A DNA stretch of 64,000 nt from Symbiodinium kawagutii (lineage: Eukaryota > Sar > Dinophyceae > Suessiales > Symbiodiniaceae), in NCBI GenBank assembly GCA_009767595.1, contig VSDK01012950.1, positions 477,463-541,462 of the forward strand. The letters are read 5' to 3'. Made by a program: the position numbers and the translations under genes. Of the stretch, positions 34,126 through 44,865 are shown piece by piece. The notes below the pieces were generated by a model. The model made no database searches. It had not been told where the DNA came from and worked only from the letters and a program-made list of their open reading frames with translations. The stretch's first letter is position 1. Every line of letters begins with the position of its first letter.

Positions 34126-34960
34126 GGAGATCTTGAAGGACAGGACTCAGCCTACGAGCCCCTCACCTTAGTCGACTGAAGGCCCCTGCCCAATCACAAG
34201 AAAAAGGTATATTATTGTTTCTCTCTCTCTCTCTCATCGCCATTCGTCTGAGTTCAATGATGGGTGAAGGCGATGGGTCTGAGTTCCGATGTTTTTTTTT
34301 TTGGTGGTGTTTCGTTGATGAAAGTTCTTAGGACAACCAATCAAGAAATAACATGCATCTGAATTTTCTGCAAACCTAATTGGTTAATCAAGGTCCCTAA
34401 TTAGAGTAGAATCAATTTCTTCAAGTACAATAATATTTTCGTTTGATACTAATGGAAGCCATGATCCAGCAAGCTTGGCATGATTTCAAAGGCTCTCGCA
34501 ACTGATTTCAATCGGAAAAGTGCTTTCCCGGTCCGCAATCCTTTGTTTCAATAGGGGCTCTTGTAAACCCGCTTGACTAACACCCCCGATGCTTACTCAA
34601 AAATAGGTGACCATGCTCACTACTCGTGGCGACAATATCTAATGATGGGATTTGATGTGATTACAACTTCATCGCCTCACATCACCATTACTGCTACGAA
34701 ACCAGCTTTTTAAGCACTACTCTCAGCAAAACAACGATTTTGTTGCTCTTTCGTAGCCACTAAGTAAATCAACCACCATGTAGCCACGAATCAAATCAAC
34801 CGCCCTACTTAATATCAACAAATAAGACAATAATCAATGATTGGATTGTTTTTAATGTAGATGAATCAACCCCCATCGTAAATCACCATGTGATCACAAT
34901 AATTTTACCACAACCACCATGCATCACAATCGATTCACCATGTTTGCCACCATGGACCAC

Positions 34961-35014
34961 CTGCTGGACGCGGACCAGCGCCTGTGCTGCAACGTCAGAG
35001 GCGCTCGTCATGCC
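34961..35014 (-). CDS. small candidate exon, 18 codons
   Basis: Acceptor GAACCTCAG, phase-0 GMTSASDVAAQALVRVQQ, donor CAG|GTGGTC. The plus reading (MDHLLDADQRLCCNVRGARH) is an alternative. Confidence 0.5.
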
Positions 35015-35243
35015 CTGAGGTTCAACGATGGTCAATGACTTGATGAATTCAGCTGGTTATAAGCTGGTGAATATCAGGTACCAGTGAACATGGATCTTGA
35101 AAGGTTAAGCTGATTGGTAGCCGGTTTAATCTCTAATTTAGCTGGTCACTAGCTGGTCACTATGATGGTTAAATGATGCCGTGACCAACCGAAGTCATGG
35201 GGAGACATCGGGAAGCACACATGAAAATAGACCCCCCATGACC

Positions 35244-35624
35244 CCCCAATGTGTCAATTGATTACTATACTTACTGTAGTTGGTAAGCCAATAGGTACTA
35301 TAGCTACTATAGTTGTTTTTTTTTTGTTTTTGTTTTTTTTTGTTTCCCTGCGCCTACTGTAGTTGGCAACCCCCCACTGTTCACTGATTCATAAACCCCC
35401 CATTGAGCTAGTAGCAAGTGATCAATCAATCGCCAGCCAAGGTAACCCTCCCCGAAGGTGGATGGCTATATAACTTGGAACTGATGACTTGGGTATTTAC
35501 CTGGCTATCCCATGGATGATTGTTTCCTAAAGCTGGCTAATAGGGGGTTGCCAACTATAGTAGCTATAGTACATATTGGCTTACCAACTATAGTAACTAT
35601 ATAGTAATCAATTGAAACATGGGG
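35244..35624. mobile_element. family E: 381-bp MITE-like element with about 70-bp inverted ends
   Basis: The left arm (35244-35315) begins CCCCAATGTGTCAATTGATT and contains TAAGCCAATAGGTACTATAG. The right arm (35552-35624) is its inverted copy ending CAATTGAAACATGGGG. The interior repeats the CTACTGTAGTTGGCAACCCC motif and an oligo-T block. No coding capacity. Confidence 0.85.
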
Positions 35625-35679
35625 CTAATGCTGTTAATAGATATGTTGCTCCATGATGCTCCATGTGGTGGACATCAAC

Positions 35680-35840
35680 ATAGCCATAAGCTGTTCACAT
35701 CACATGAAACGACACGATGCTCAGCATACCTGTCTGGCAGCGATACAGGGCGCAAAAAGATTCGCGGCCCTTGGATGATACTAAACCATCAGCAATTGGC
35801 GGAGAGCGGAGGAATCTTCATTCATGGTGGGATTCTCTAG
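35680..35840. other. open coding-like stretch, strand unresolved
   Basis: The plus frame YLSGSDTGRKKIRGPWMILN then HQQLAESGGIFIHGGIL ends at TAG. The minus frame GPRIFLRPVSLPDRYAEHRV is comparable. No splice evidence. Confidence 0.3.
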
Positions 35841-35932
35841 CCATACCGTAAAAAGTATGTCATAACATGCAGGAGCTCATTGACACCATGATGGGTTCTG
35901 TCCATGTCTTACGTACCCCCAAAAAACCATAT

Positions 35933-36053
35933 GGCCATGGGTCAAACCCCCGTACCCCTGGTTCCCCTATTTCTCTCTCTCCATATCATGTTTTTCCTTA
36001 CTATTGTTGGTGATCATCCCCAATGATTGGTTGGTTAATACTGGCCCATAACC
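35933..36053. mobile_element. family B introner-like element, copy 4
   Basis: Tips GGCCATGGGTCAAACCCCCG and CTGGCCCATAACC; interior TACCCCTGGTTCCCCTATTT. Confidence 0.7.
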
Positions 36054-36224
36054 AAAGTGTTGATATATCCAATGCTATTGTTGGTTATAATCCCCTATCA
36101 TTAACCAGTACCCAGCTAGTTAACATGTTAGTGGATGGTTATAATCACCTAATTATCATTAACCATTACCCTATCATTAACCATTACCCTATTGGTCGGT
36201 CAACATTGTTAATCTGATGGCTGT

Positions 36225-36375
36225 TGCTTTAACATGTCGGTGGATGACCTTCATGCTCCCTGCTGTTCCCCTCCTGTTGCAGGGCTGCATTGGCTTGCGA
36301 CGACGCCTGAGGCAGCAAAAACGATGCCGCAGGTGGAAGATAAGGTTTCTCCCAGTTTGGTGCGATACCACTTTG
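36225..36375 (-). CDS. candidate exon
   Basis: Minus frame SGIAPNWEKPYLPPAASFLL, PQASSQANAALQQEGNSREH then EGHPPTC to TAA. Ala/Gln/Ser-rich. Other minus frames are open too. Function unknown. Confidence 0.45.
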
Positions 36376-36468
36376 CCAAACAAATCTTTTATTACCATGA
36401 ATAATATATAATATATATACATATACTGCAGATTTCCATGTTTGCTTTTTTTGTTCATTGGCTGATAT

Positions 36469-36583
36469 GGCTTTGGGTCAAAACCCTTAGTCCTCCTGGT
36501 TCCCATCATTAACCACTGTTTTCCTTATTATTGCTGATCATTATCCCCCATGAAATTGGCTGGTTAACTGCTTGACCCATAGC
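36469..36583 (-). mobile_element. family B introner-like element, copy 5
   Basis: Tips GGCTTTGGGTCAAAACCC and TTGACCCATAGCC. The minus-strand exon at 36584-36696 runs right up to its GC donor (ATATG|GCTATGG), as at copy 3. Confidence 0.75.
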
Positions 36584-36696
36584 CATATCCATTCATGCTT
36601 ATACTGCTGGCGCTTGCCAAATGATATGATGCTTCTTTGGCTCTTCAGGGCGGGCAGGAAACCCAGCTCGCAAGCCCATGGCATCACATCCACCGG
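36584..36696 (-). CDS. candidate exon ending at family B copy 5
   Basis: Acceptor GTGCCATAG, then PVDVMPWACELGFLPALKSQ and RSIISFGKRQQYKHEWI up to the GC donor in the element tip. Phase-2 end. A second frame (GAIAGGCDAMGLRAGFPARP) is also open. Function unknown. Confidence 0.5.
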
Positions 36697-36759
36697 CTAT
36701 GGCACCCTGCAGTAACCAGTGGTGCTTAGCAGTTGTGTTTTTTTTGATCTGTTGATAAC

Positions 36760-36855
36760 TGTTTGGTGGTTATAACCCCTATGAAAAATCTTAGTCAACC
36801 AACCTATCATTTGCACATACGAGGGAAGATAAAACGCGCTTGCACCCACCAACCA
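36760..36855. mobile_element. family A introner-like element, copy 6
   Basis: Left GTTTGGTGGTTATAACCCCT, interior AATCTTAGTCAACCAACC, right ACCCACCAACCAG. Diverged. Confidence 0.6.
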
Positions 36856-37159
36856 GATCAGTTCACTGTCTGACGACCAACTGCTGAACAATCAACCAGT
36901 AGTAAGCATCGATCAACCGTCTGGAAATGAGAAAGTTGAGCTTCCCACAAAAACGACCATCAACGACAATCATGTTGGGTCAACACTAACAGAGAAGGCT
37001 GATCATACAACAGTACGTGAGCCTGCTAATGGGACCTCTCTTTATTTTGTTATTTCCTTCTTTTTTTGGTTCTTTCTTTCTTTTTGTTTTTCCTTTTTTT
37101 CTCTTTTTTTTTCTTTCTCTTTCTCGCTCCAGCATCGTCGCTTCAAATCCCGCCACCCC

Positions 37160-38090
37160 TACACACACATACAAATACATATGTATATATATATATATAT
37201 ACATACATATTGTGTGCACATGCGCAGCATTGAAAGACCGCATATCAAACAAATATCAAATGTTTGAAGGGATTCAGTTGCTCATGCACACAAAGAAGCT
37301 TTGCAAGTTGTTGGCAGGAACAGGTGTTATGAACCTAGCACGGCTCTGTCCATGCATAATTCATTTAAAAAAAACATACCTGCATGTATATGTTCTAATT
37401 GTATGGCTTATGTTCTAGTATTTCTTTTTGTTGGGGCATCACTATGGGTTCGTCCTAGCACTCACTTCAAGTATGTTTCGTATTAGTAAATTGAAAATTC
37501 ATAAACTTAACTATATATTTGTATATATAAATATCAAAAATTAATGAATATATATATATATATGTATAATATATATACATATTTTAGTTATATGTAAATA
37601 TATATATTTGTATAAATCTATCTATATATATTCAAAAATGCTAGCAAATGTTTTCTTACATTTTGAAAAACAATGAAATTATTAGACAAACACACACACA
37701 TGTATTTATTTTTGTTGCGAGATTCGAGATCTGCACATGCGCGCACATCCCTAACAATTTCCTATTATATTCCTGCTGTGAACTACAAGAGCTGTGTTTA
37801 TTGTGCTGAACAGTTCTAGTACCATTCAAATAACAACGTCCCAACATGCACTTGCCATCCAACTCTGCGTCTACCATAAAAACAAACTTGTGGATAGTCA
37901 CTGATACAAATCATCAATAGATTCAAGAGATAGTAATGATCATATAAGTGGCAACCTGCGCTAGTGATCTCCATTTCGGTATACCCGGGGTTACCCATGC
38001 CGTTCGGAGCTATCATCCATGGTAAGTGACATGATCATCAGCAGCTCTTCGTTGAACCTTGACTTCATCCTCCACTGATGATGCAACTTA
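37160..38090. other. AT-rich spacer
   Basis: TATA dinucleotide runs (37180-37205, 37500-37640), a CACACA patch and no credible coding frame. The left edge (37040-37130) is a pyrimidine tract. Confidence 0.5.
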
Positions 38091-38094
38091 TGTA

Positions 38095-38285
38095 TATAAA
38101 CCATTCATTTGTCTTGAACAACGTGTCCATGGTAAAAATCCCGATTGGATCAGCATGCAGATTGCTATCGTGGAAAAATATAGTCGTGGATGATTTTGGA
38201 ACGTGTTGTTGCTCAAAATCCCATGTATCGCGCCTACCGGGGAATTTCATGAACAACATATTATGACGGTCCACCATAATAATAC
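38095..38285 (-). CDS. candidate exon
   Basis: Minus frame VDRHNMLFMKFPGRRDTWDF, EQQHVPKSSTTIFFHDSNLH then ADPIGIFTMDTLFKTNE. Protein-like; start near a GTATTATTATG context, end unresolved. Function unknown. Confidence 0.45.
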
Positions 38286-38659
38286 CCTAGATTCTCTGGA
38301 AATCACACAGTCACTTCTTGCAAGCCCTGGTGACCAACCAAAAGGAAGGCTAGTAATGGTACATGACGAATGAACGATGGTGAATGATTGAGTTAAGTCA
38401 AAGCTGATGATTGATAGGTCCTTTCCACCGAAGATGAATTCCATGATAAATAACATTCCTGATGCCCAGGGGACGCGCATCAAAACCATGATTCATGATG
38501 AACCAACCAACCAAGCATTTTTTTCCCTCCTCCTTTTTGGGCCAGACATTTTGTGACCACACCAAGCTAGATATTTCATGCATATCATGCAAGTGTCAGG
38601 TGCGGACACCACCTCTGTGGTCTGGATGCTGCTACTTAGGGCGGATACATCCCGACACA

Positions 38660-39895
38660 GCCCTACCTTTTTCTACAACTTTGCCATCTGATTTTGGACT
38701 TCAGAACTGTCGCCACCACATTCTGGATCGCCTGGAGCTGGTCTTGGACTGCTGTCGCCACCTTAATGTGGATGACCCCAAGCAACGGCCAACCCACGTT
38801 CCGGAGCTGATCTTGGCCTTGAGTTTGAAAGCCCCAGAAACAGTCGATTTGTCTGCACAAATGACAACAAATGCACCTACGGTTTGCTGCAATCTGCTGC
38901 GCATTCCGGAGCTGATCTTGGACAGCCCTGCTGTCACTACCACGTTATGGATCGCCCCAGGGAACAACTGACCTGGTGCGAGGATTAACCACCTGCACCG
39001 TCTCCCTTTTTCCTACGACCACCCGTGGTGGATTCGGTTCCTCATCCGACTTGATATATCGTCAAGTCGTTCCGCAAAAGTCCTGCGGCGAACCCCTCCC
39101 GCGGTTGGTAATCCAGCTCCACCGTCTCCTCGTCCTTCACCGTGTTGACGGTGTTCTTCACGACCAGGTTCCGTGGCAGGTCCTTGGTTCAGCTTGAGGA
39201 CCTTCAGCTGGTCACGAGCTGCATCGTCGGTGTTACCCTCCGCCGACATTGCCTTGACCGTTGGAATCCTTGTTGAGATCCCTGTACTTCCAAAACCTCT
39301 GGGTCCACGAAGTGATGGATCCAAAACGTTGGTTGAGGTCACCTCGACCTTCTCTACGACATCACTTGAGCCACACGGTCTCCCACATTGAAGTGGATTG
39401 TCTCACTGCCATGGTTGAAGAGTAAAACTCTGACTTCACCACGATAGTCCGAGTCCACAACCCCGGCCCCGAATGCACCGCTTGTGGCATGAATATGCTG
39501 CACGTTCCGGAGCTGATCTTGAACTTGGGAGCTGTCGCCACCCCAATCTGGACGACCCCAAGTAACAACTGATCCGTCTGCAAGGATGGCAGCAAATGCA
39601 TGGCTTGTGGACTGAACCTGCTGCACACACTGGAGCTGATCCTGAAATTCTGAGCTGTCAGCACCACAGCCGCAGTTGCCCCAAGATGCCCCAAGTGATG
39701 ATTCTGCCTCCCCCAGGGCACCACACTGCAAATGCACCCCGTGTTGCTGCAAGCTGCGGTTGTAAGAAAATGGCTGTGACGTGGTCTCCATCTTCAAGCC
39801 CAGCTTGCAAGAGTCTCTTCGGGATCGGCTTGCAGGAATCTTTGTCCCAAAACTTGCTGGGCCTGAATCTTCAAGTCCGCTGCAATATCTTCTGC
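38660..39895 (-). pseudogene. decayed second Ubl-RCC1 gene, interrupted by a dUTPase fragment
   Basis: Minus-strand paralog of the gene at 28901-30234. A Ubl remnant ([15 protein letters not shown]) begins near 39895. It is followed by frameshifted RCC1 units, then good units with [20 protein letters not shown] and [20 protein letters not shown]. At 39470/39471 the reading passes in frame into dUTPase sequence. RCC1 sequence resumes at 38985 (ATCCTCGCACC..GGTCAGTTGT matches the ILADGSVV codons) and continues, heavily frameshifted, to about 38660. The upstream 40060-40115 matches the 5' region of the intact gene, so the copy arose by DNA duplication. Multiple frameshifts and the interruption argue for a pseudogene, although a short chimeric product could still be read. 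Confidence 0.75.
38986..39470 (-). pseudogene. dUTPase C-terminal fragment inserted in the RCC1 paralog
   Basis: Minus strand. [20 protein letters not shown] then [14 protein letters not shown] matches the dUTPase motif GV(I/V)D.DYRG...LFN and the DR(I/V)AQ motif. After a frame offset at about 39360, [20 protein letters not shown] and RGFGSTG supply the C-terminal RGxxGFGSTG motif of trimeric dUTPase. A further open stretch (DLPRNLVVKNTVNTVKDEET) follows. dUTPase hydrolyses dUTP to dUMP, but the N-terminal motifs and the frame are missing, so no active enzyme is expected. The 485-bp segment lies inside the AFAAILADG motif of one RCC1 unit, which fits an insertion. Confidence 0.75.
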
Positions 39896-40013
39896 GTAAA
39901 GTTCAAGAAAGATCGGAACAAATGGGGCGCGGAGATACCCATGAGGGGCCAGAAGAAAAGAAAGTCAGGCGGGTATTTTCACAGTAAAGAGGAGGCTGAG
40001 AATGTCGCAAAAA
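39896..40013 (+). pseudogene. AP2/ERF-like domain fragment on the plus strand
   Basis: The plus frame [20 protein letters not shown] then KRKSGGYFHSKEEAENVAK fits the AP2 pattern (F.K...KW.A.I, then GYF.(S/T).EEAA..A). The N-terminal half of the domain and any flanking gene are absent. It abuts, in opposite orientation, the truncated Ubl of the decayed RCC1 copy. AP2 proteins bind DNA; this fragment is unlikely to act alone. Confidence 0.55.
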
Positions 40014-40045
40014 CGGATCGTCTTAGCAACCCGCTCAGCCTCCTC
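39989..40045. repeat. fold-back inverted repeat of AP2-like sequence
   Basis: GAGGAGGCTGAG (39989-40000) and CTCAGCCTCCTC (40034-40045), extendable to about 27 nt per arm with mismatches. The minus arm also encodes EEAERVAKT, the same AP2 motif as the plus arm's EEAENVAKT. Confidence 0.75.
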
Positions 40046-40236
40046 CTGACCGACACGATGCCGCTCAACACAGCAATTTGTGACATTCTTCCACGGCCAA
40101 GCAATTGGTGAATCCAGTGTCCTAGGTGTAAATAGGTTTGGCTTTTGATGCCTTCGCCTGATGATATGGTCAGTTTCTGGTGGGTTAACGGGCTCTGGTT
40201 GGTGAATGATGTCTGGCTTTTCAGGTTGGCTCACAG

Positions 40237-40353
40237 CTAATGGCCTGTCGATGCTTGGTTGCGCAATGACTTGAACACTCTAGGAACCACTGAACGTTGG
40301 AGCCAGTCGCAGCTGCGTGGTTCAAGCCACCGTCCCTGAAGCACGAGCAGTTG
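40237..40353 (-). CDS. terminal exon of an upstream gene
   Basis: Acceptor CTACCAACCAG (family A-like tip), then QLLVLQGRWLEPRSCDWLQR followed by SVVPRVFKSLRNQASTGH and TAG. 39 codons including stop, phase 0, minus strand. Function unknown. Confidence 0.55.
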   Translation of the reverse strand, partial: QLLVLQGRWLEPRSCDWLQRSVVPRVFKSLRNQASTGH

Positions 40354-40399
40354 CTGGTTGGTAGTGCGCACTATTCACCATGGCTGACCATGATTTTGC

Positions 40400-41196
40400 A
40401 ACGCCGTAACCAAGGCATGAGATACGAAAATGAAGCACTATCAGTTTAGCACCAATACTTGCGAGTCATCATCTCAGTAACCACCGGGAGCCATCATGAA
40501 CCATGATAACGCATCAATTTGAATCAACTTCACCACTATTAGCCTTACATGAACCAACATTAACCATCATTTAAACGGCTGAAGCCCACTACCGACCATC
40601 ATTAACCATCATTCTCGATCATTAACCATCATGACTACAGGTTTCACTCTCCCTACATAATCAACCATCACTAAGTATCATATAACATCATATAACCACC
40701 ATCTGCCAAGGTAAATCCTCAAGGATAGTCCACTTCCAGGTCAATATTTTCAAGCGCGTCAACTGGCATCACTATCCATCAACGATCATTGCCGCGCACC
40801 GAGCATCATCAACTGCCATATCACCACAGTTTGGGCACAATCAGACCATCATGGGCTACCATCAAACCACAATCCACGGGTGAGTTAATGCTTCTCAACC
40901 ATTGCAGACGACCCTTAGCCATCATTACACCACTGTAGCTCCTCATAAACAGACTATTCGCCATCAGTAAACCACTGATTAGCCATCACATTCCCACCAT
41001 GAAATCGATGGTTTTCCACGATTGTTGCTCATGTTTTGTCCATATCTTTCCTCATTTCTTGCCATTTCTTTCACCTTCACCAGCCTCAACCAGCCTCAAC
41101 CAGCCTCAACCAGCCTCAACCAGCCCTCAACCAGCCCCAACCACCACCATCCATCCCTAAACCATCCCTCCTTCACCGCCGGTCCCAGCTTCGGAC
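40400..41196. other. C/A-rich half-intron
   Basis: Almost 800 bp of ACCATCATTAACCATCA-type sequence left of the exon at 41197, ending in a 10-mer array (AGCCTCAACC)n at 41079-41135. On the minus strand it is the 5' part of an intron. No gene. Confidence 0.55.
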
Positions 41197-41304
41197 CTGC
41201 GCCATGGCTTCAGAGGCGCTGGCCATGCTTTGCTCCGTGGCGCTTTGGAGCTGAGCGGACGCCGATTGGAACGCCTCCGGCGGGGCAAACGAGACAAGCA
41301 GAGA
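41197..41304 (-). CDS. candidate internal exon, 36 codons, coiled-coil-like
   Basis: Acceptor CATTTCTAG, phase-0 SLLVSFAPPEAFQSASAQLQ then SATEQSMASASEAMAQ, donor CAG|GTCCGA. High third-position GC. The Ala/Gln/Ser/Glu-rich pattern suggests a helix. Plus frames (RGALELSGRRLERLRRGKRD) are alternatives. Function unknown. Confidence 0.6.
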
Positions 41305-42100
41305 CTAGAAATGGTTACTACTAATGGTTAATGGTTGATGATGGTTATATATAGTTGATTAATGGTTTGGAGTCAATGGATTCATGGTAACTAATGGATA
41401 CTACTAATGGTTTCCAATCAGGAATTGATGGTAACATATGGTTACTAATGGTTCTACTAACGGTTTAATGGTTACTACTAATGGTTAATGGTTACTACTA
41501 ATGGTTGATGGTTACTACTAATGGTTAATGGTTGATGGTAACTATGGGTTCTACTACTAATGGTTTCTACTAATGGCTACTACTGACGGTTACTACTCTA
41601 ATGGTTAATGGTTACTACTAATGGTTAATGGTTGATGGCAACTAATGGTTACTACTAGTTGTTTCCAATCAGGAATTGATGGTAACTATTGGTTCTACTA
41701 CGAATGGTTTCTACTAATGGTTTCTACTAATGGTTAGTGGTTATTACTATATAATGGTTAATGGTTGATAATGATTGGTGATGGTTGATGATGGTTATAT
41801 ATATAGTTGATTAATGGTTTGGAATTAATGGTTTCGTTAATGGTTTCTACTATAGTGGTTGATTACTATTGGTTCTCCTACTCGGTAAATCTAGACTATT
41901 ATACGAATGGGAATTAATGGTTGATGGTTGATGATATGGTTACTGGTGATGGTTGATGATGGCTAGTGATTCATGGTCAGTAACTAATGGTTAAAGGTTG
42001 CTAATGGTTGCTAATAGTTGCTAATGGTTGATTACTAACTATTGGCTCTACTACTGATGGTTGTTGCTTCAAGGTCAGTGCCGGTGATAATAATGATTGC
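41305..42100. repeat. ATGGTTACTACTA degenerate tandem repeat, G/T-rich half-intron
   Basis: About 800 bp of CTACTAATGGTTAATGGTT units on the right of the exon, complementary in character to the ACCATTA-rich sequence on its left. Confidence 0.8.
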
Positions 42101-42107
42101 GAATCGT

Positions 42108-42265
42108 TTACTATAAATACGTGTACGAGCCTGCCCTGCTTGTGAGCCACAGCCCTGTCCCCGTCGTTGCGACGTTGCTTTGGTCATTATTGGCCTCAGA
42201 TTTCCCCACTCCCAGGCACTGCAAGAGCTGGAGGTCACCTTTCCTTGTGCCTGGTCTTGCCATGA
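42108..42265 (-). CDS. candidate exon
   Basis: The minus frame RPGTRKGDLQLLQCLGVGKS, EANNDQSNVATTGTGLWLTS then RAGSYTYL to TAG. A second frame (QAQGKVTSSSCSAWEWGNLR) is open. Function unknown. Confidence 0.45.
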
Positions 42266-43032
42266 TGAACGATTCAACAACCAACTAGAGGCTTGCTTAA
42301 TCAACAACCAAGTGGCTTGATTAAGGTTGCTTGCTGTTGAATCAAGCCAACTGTTCAGCAACAGTAACGAACCTCAATCAAGCCATCGTTCGCTGTTCGT
42401 CTCTATGTTGCGCAACGGAAAGCCTAACATTCTTCATTGCAGGCATTGGTTCTCTGACCCTCCGGAACCATTGCGCTCAATACTTAGTCATTGGCCGTGG
42501 TTTGATTTTTTTACCATATGGTATCACTGACTCGTAAATGGTCAGGACTGTTTTAATGCTGCTTGCTGTCCTGAGACCAAGTACATCTACCATTTAACTA
42601 ATGACCGCGTGACGAAAAGAACTCAATAAATATTCAGTGTTGACCATTTGACTGCAACCACGTATTCTGAATCAAGCAGCCGTGAACCAACAAATATCAA
42701 ATACTCAACTACAGTATTAGTAGGGTGACCATCCATGGGTAACCTCTATATACTATTGTTGCTTATTATCCCCAGCAGCAACCATTTGCACTCACAAACC
42801 AGCCATTACTCACCAAAATCAACCATCAACATCAACCATCAACACCAACCATCAACACCAACCATAAACTAGTGCCCTGCACCATCAACAAATCCCCAGA
42901 TCAAAGCATACGAACTCACCAACAGCCAACAACCACCCAGATGTACCCAGCTGACCCAACGACCTCGCGCCAAGCCCAACGCCGTAGCGCCAAGCAGCAC
43001 CGTCCCCCGCCACCAGCTTCGCCGCAGCGCAC

Positions 43033-43102
43033 CTCAGAGTCCTGCACTTGCTGCACCAGCTCCATGAAACGCGCCAACAAGCGGTCCAGCTCCTGGGGCG
43101 AG
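43033..43102 (-). CDS. candidate internal exon, helical
   Basis: Acceptor TTTTTCATCAG, then SPQELDRLLARFMELVQQVQ DSE, donor GAG|GTGCGC. Heptad-like leucines suggest a coiled coil. Minus strand. Function unknown. Confidence 0.6.
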
Positions 43103-43776
43103 CTGATGAAAAACCATTGATTCATGGCGAATTATAGGTTAACCATCTATAGTTATAACCAGTTATCCGTTATAAATGGCTATAATGAACAACCTATAAC
43201 GGATCATTGTAGGGTATGATCTAATTATAGATGTTACGAATTCGCCGGCTTAGAGTTACAACGGATTTGTTTATTGTGGGTAATTATGATGAAGCATGAT
43301 ATGATATGAAAACCGGCTTCGAATTACAACGGCATCTTCTAGGGTAATTATGATAGTAGATTACTGTAAGCATAGGGTTTTCAAGATTATTATAGGGGAA
43401 TTATGATCAATAATGTGCTCATGATAATGATAATGAATGATTATGATAGTAGATTACTTAATATGATCATTGGAATGATGAGCCAGTAAATCATGCCAAT
43501 GATTATGATACTTACGTTAACCATCGATTAGCCATGCATTGACCATAGATTACCAAAAATTGGCCATAGTTAACAAAAAACAAACCCTACTGGTATCTGT
43601 TGAACCACTATTGTTGGTTTGCATCCCCTAGCCCCTATCATTAATCCTATGTTCAACCACTATTGTTGCTTTGCACCCCCTATCATTAATCCTATGCATA
43701 ATAAACCTATGATAAACCTATCATTGATAAACCCATCTGTGCATCCCATCGGCACCTCGGTGGTCTTCTGCGTCAC

Positions 43777-43827
43777 AGCAGCTGCTCGTGCCTGACGCGG
43801 CGCAGCTGCGCCACAGCGCAAGGGGTG
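43777..43827 (-). CDS. small candidate exon
   Basis: Acceptor CCATTCAG, TPCAVAQLRRVRHEQL, donor GCT|GTGACG on the minus strand. Helical, Arg-rich. Confidence 0.5.
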
Positions 43828-44129
43828 CTGAATGGTGAGCGCTGATCCATAGGTCCGTGGTGGTTGGTGGTTGGTTAATCATGGTGCATGGTTGGATTGT
43901 GGTTGGTGAATGGATGTTAATGGTTGGTTGATGGTTGGTTAAGGGTGGGCTAATGGTTGATTCATGATGGTTTTTGACCGTGGTTTATGGTTGCTTCGTT
44001 ATGGTGAATGATGGATGCAGTAAATGGTTGGTCTACGATGGTTGCTCATGGCTACTGTGGTCAGTGGTTGGTTGATACAGTAGTGGTTAATGATGGCTCA
44101 TCATGGCGTGTTGGTTCCGACATTGTCTT

Positions 44130-44232
44130 GCAACGGATTGTAGCGCACCAGGTTTCACATGTGAGCCACGTGAGACGTGGAAATTCCACCAAAGGCTTCG
44201 TTGCACTCCGCTACCCTAGTCAAGACACCTGA
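44130..44232. other. coding-like stretch, strand unresolved
   Basis: The plus frame IVLQRIVAHQVSHVSHVRRG then NSTKGFVALRYPSQDT to TGA. The minus frame RVAECNEAFGGISTSHVAHM is an alternative. Confidence 0.3.
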
Positions 44233-44499
44233 CACATGCCCTGGGCCATACCGCCTGCTACATTTATGGGATGGCTCCAGTTTCATGAGCACAGCTTTGT
44301 ATATGATGAATTTATGGTAATTGATGGACGGTTCACAACCCTATAACAAAGAATGCAAGTCAATGCACATAAAAAAACACGCATTATCATATAGTCATAT
44401 ATACACATATGAATGCACACGTACTTAATTGGTTACATATCTGTAAGCAAATCTGTGCATAAGCATCTACATGCAAGTGCATAGGTCTATCTGTACATG

Positions 44500-44600
44500 T
44501 GAATGGTGGCCGAGGTAGTCCACAACTGCATGTTGTTCCATTGCTCGCTCGGGGTTCCCATGCCGCTGTGGGCGGCCCCAGGGCCAACAAGAAGCAGAAT
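44500..44600 (-). CDS. coding island
   Basis: Minus frame GPGAAHSGMGTPSEQWNNMQ LW, with other frames also open; boundaries unresolved. Confidence 0.3.
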
Positions 44601-44739
44601 CCAAAAACCGTCAAAAACCCATCCAAAACCCATGGGAAGATTGGTGTTACAGTAGAATTCCAATCTATGAAATTCCCAACCATTGGGATTTGATAACGGA
44701 TTGGTTGGCTGTCACAGTAGAATTCCAATCTATCATCAA

Positions 44740-44865
44740 AAACCATCAGGAACCACCCAAAACCTCCAAAAACCTCCAAAAAACCACCAAAAACCTCCAA
44801 AAAACCACCAAAAACCACCAAAAACCACCAAAAAACCACCAAAAAGCACCAAAAACCATCCAACC
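44740..44865. repeat. (AACCACCAAA)n tandem array at an exon border
   Basis: About 11 units of 10-12 bp. On the minus strand it begins just after the exon at 44866-45035 and reads through as Trp/Phe/Gly-rich sequence, which I treat as intron. The word ACAGTAGAATTCCAATCTAT occurs twice just left of it (near 44650 and 44716). Confidence 0.85.

Noticed and set aside
34990-35615. Family E arms considered as long terminal repeats
   Set aside because: They are inverted, not direct, and the interior has no coding.
36986-37418. Phe/Leu-rich plus frame resembling membrane segments
   Set aside because: The hydrophobic run is a T-rich pyrimidine tract; the minus frame is Lys/Arg low complexity.
38530-38971. 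Plus-strand 158-aa frame
   Set aside because: It overlaps degenerate RCC1 units readable on the minus strand; the plus frame is a shadow.
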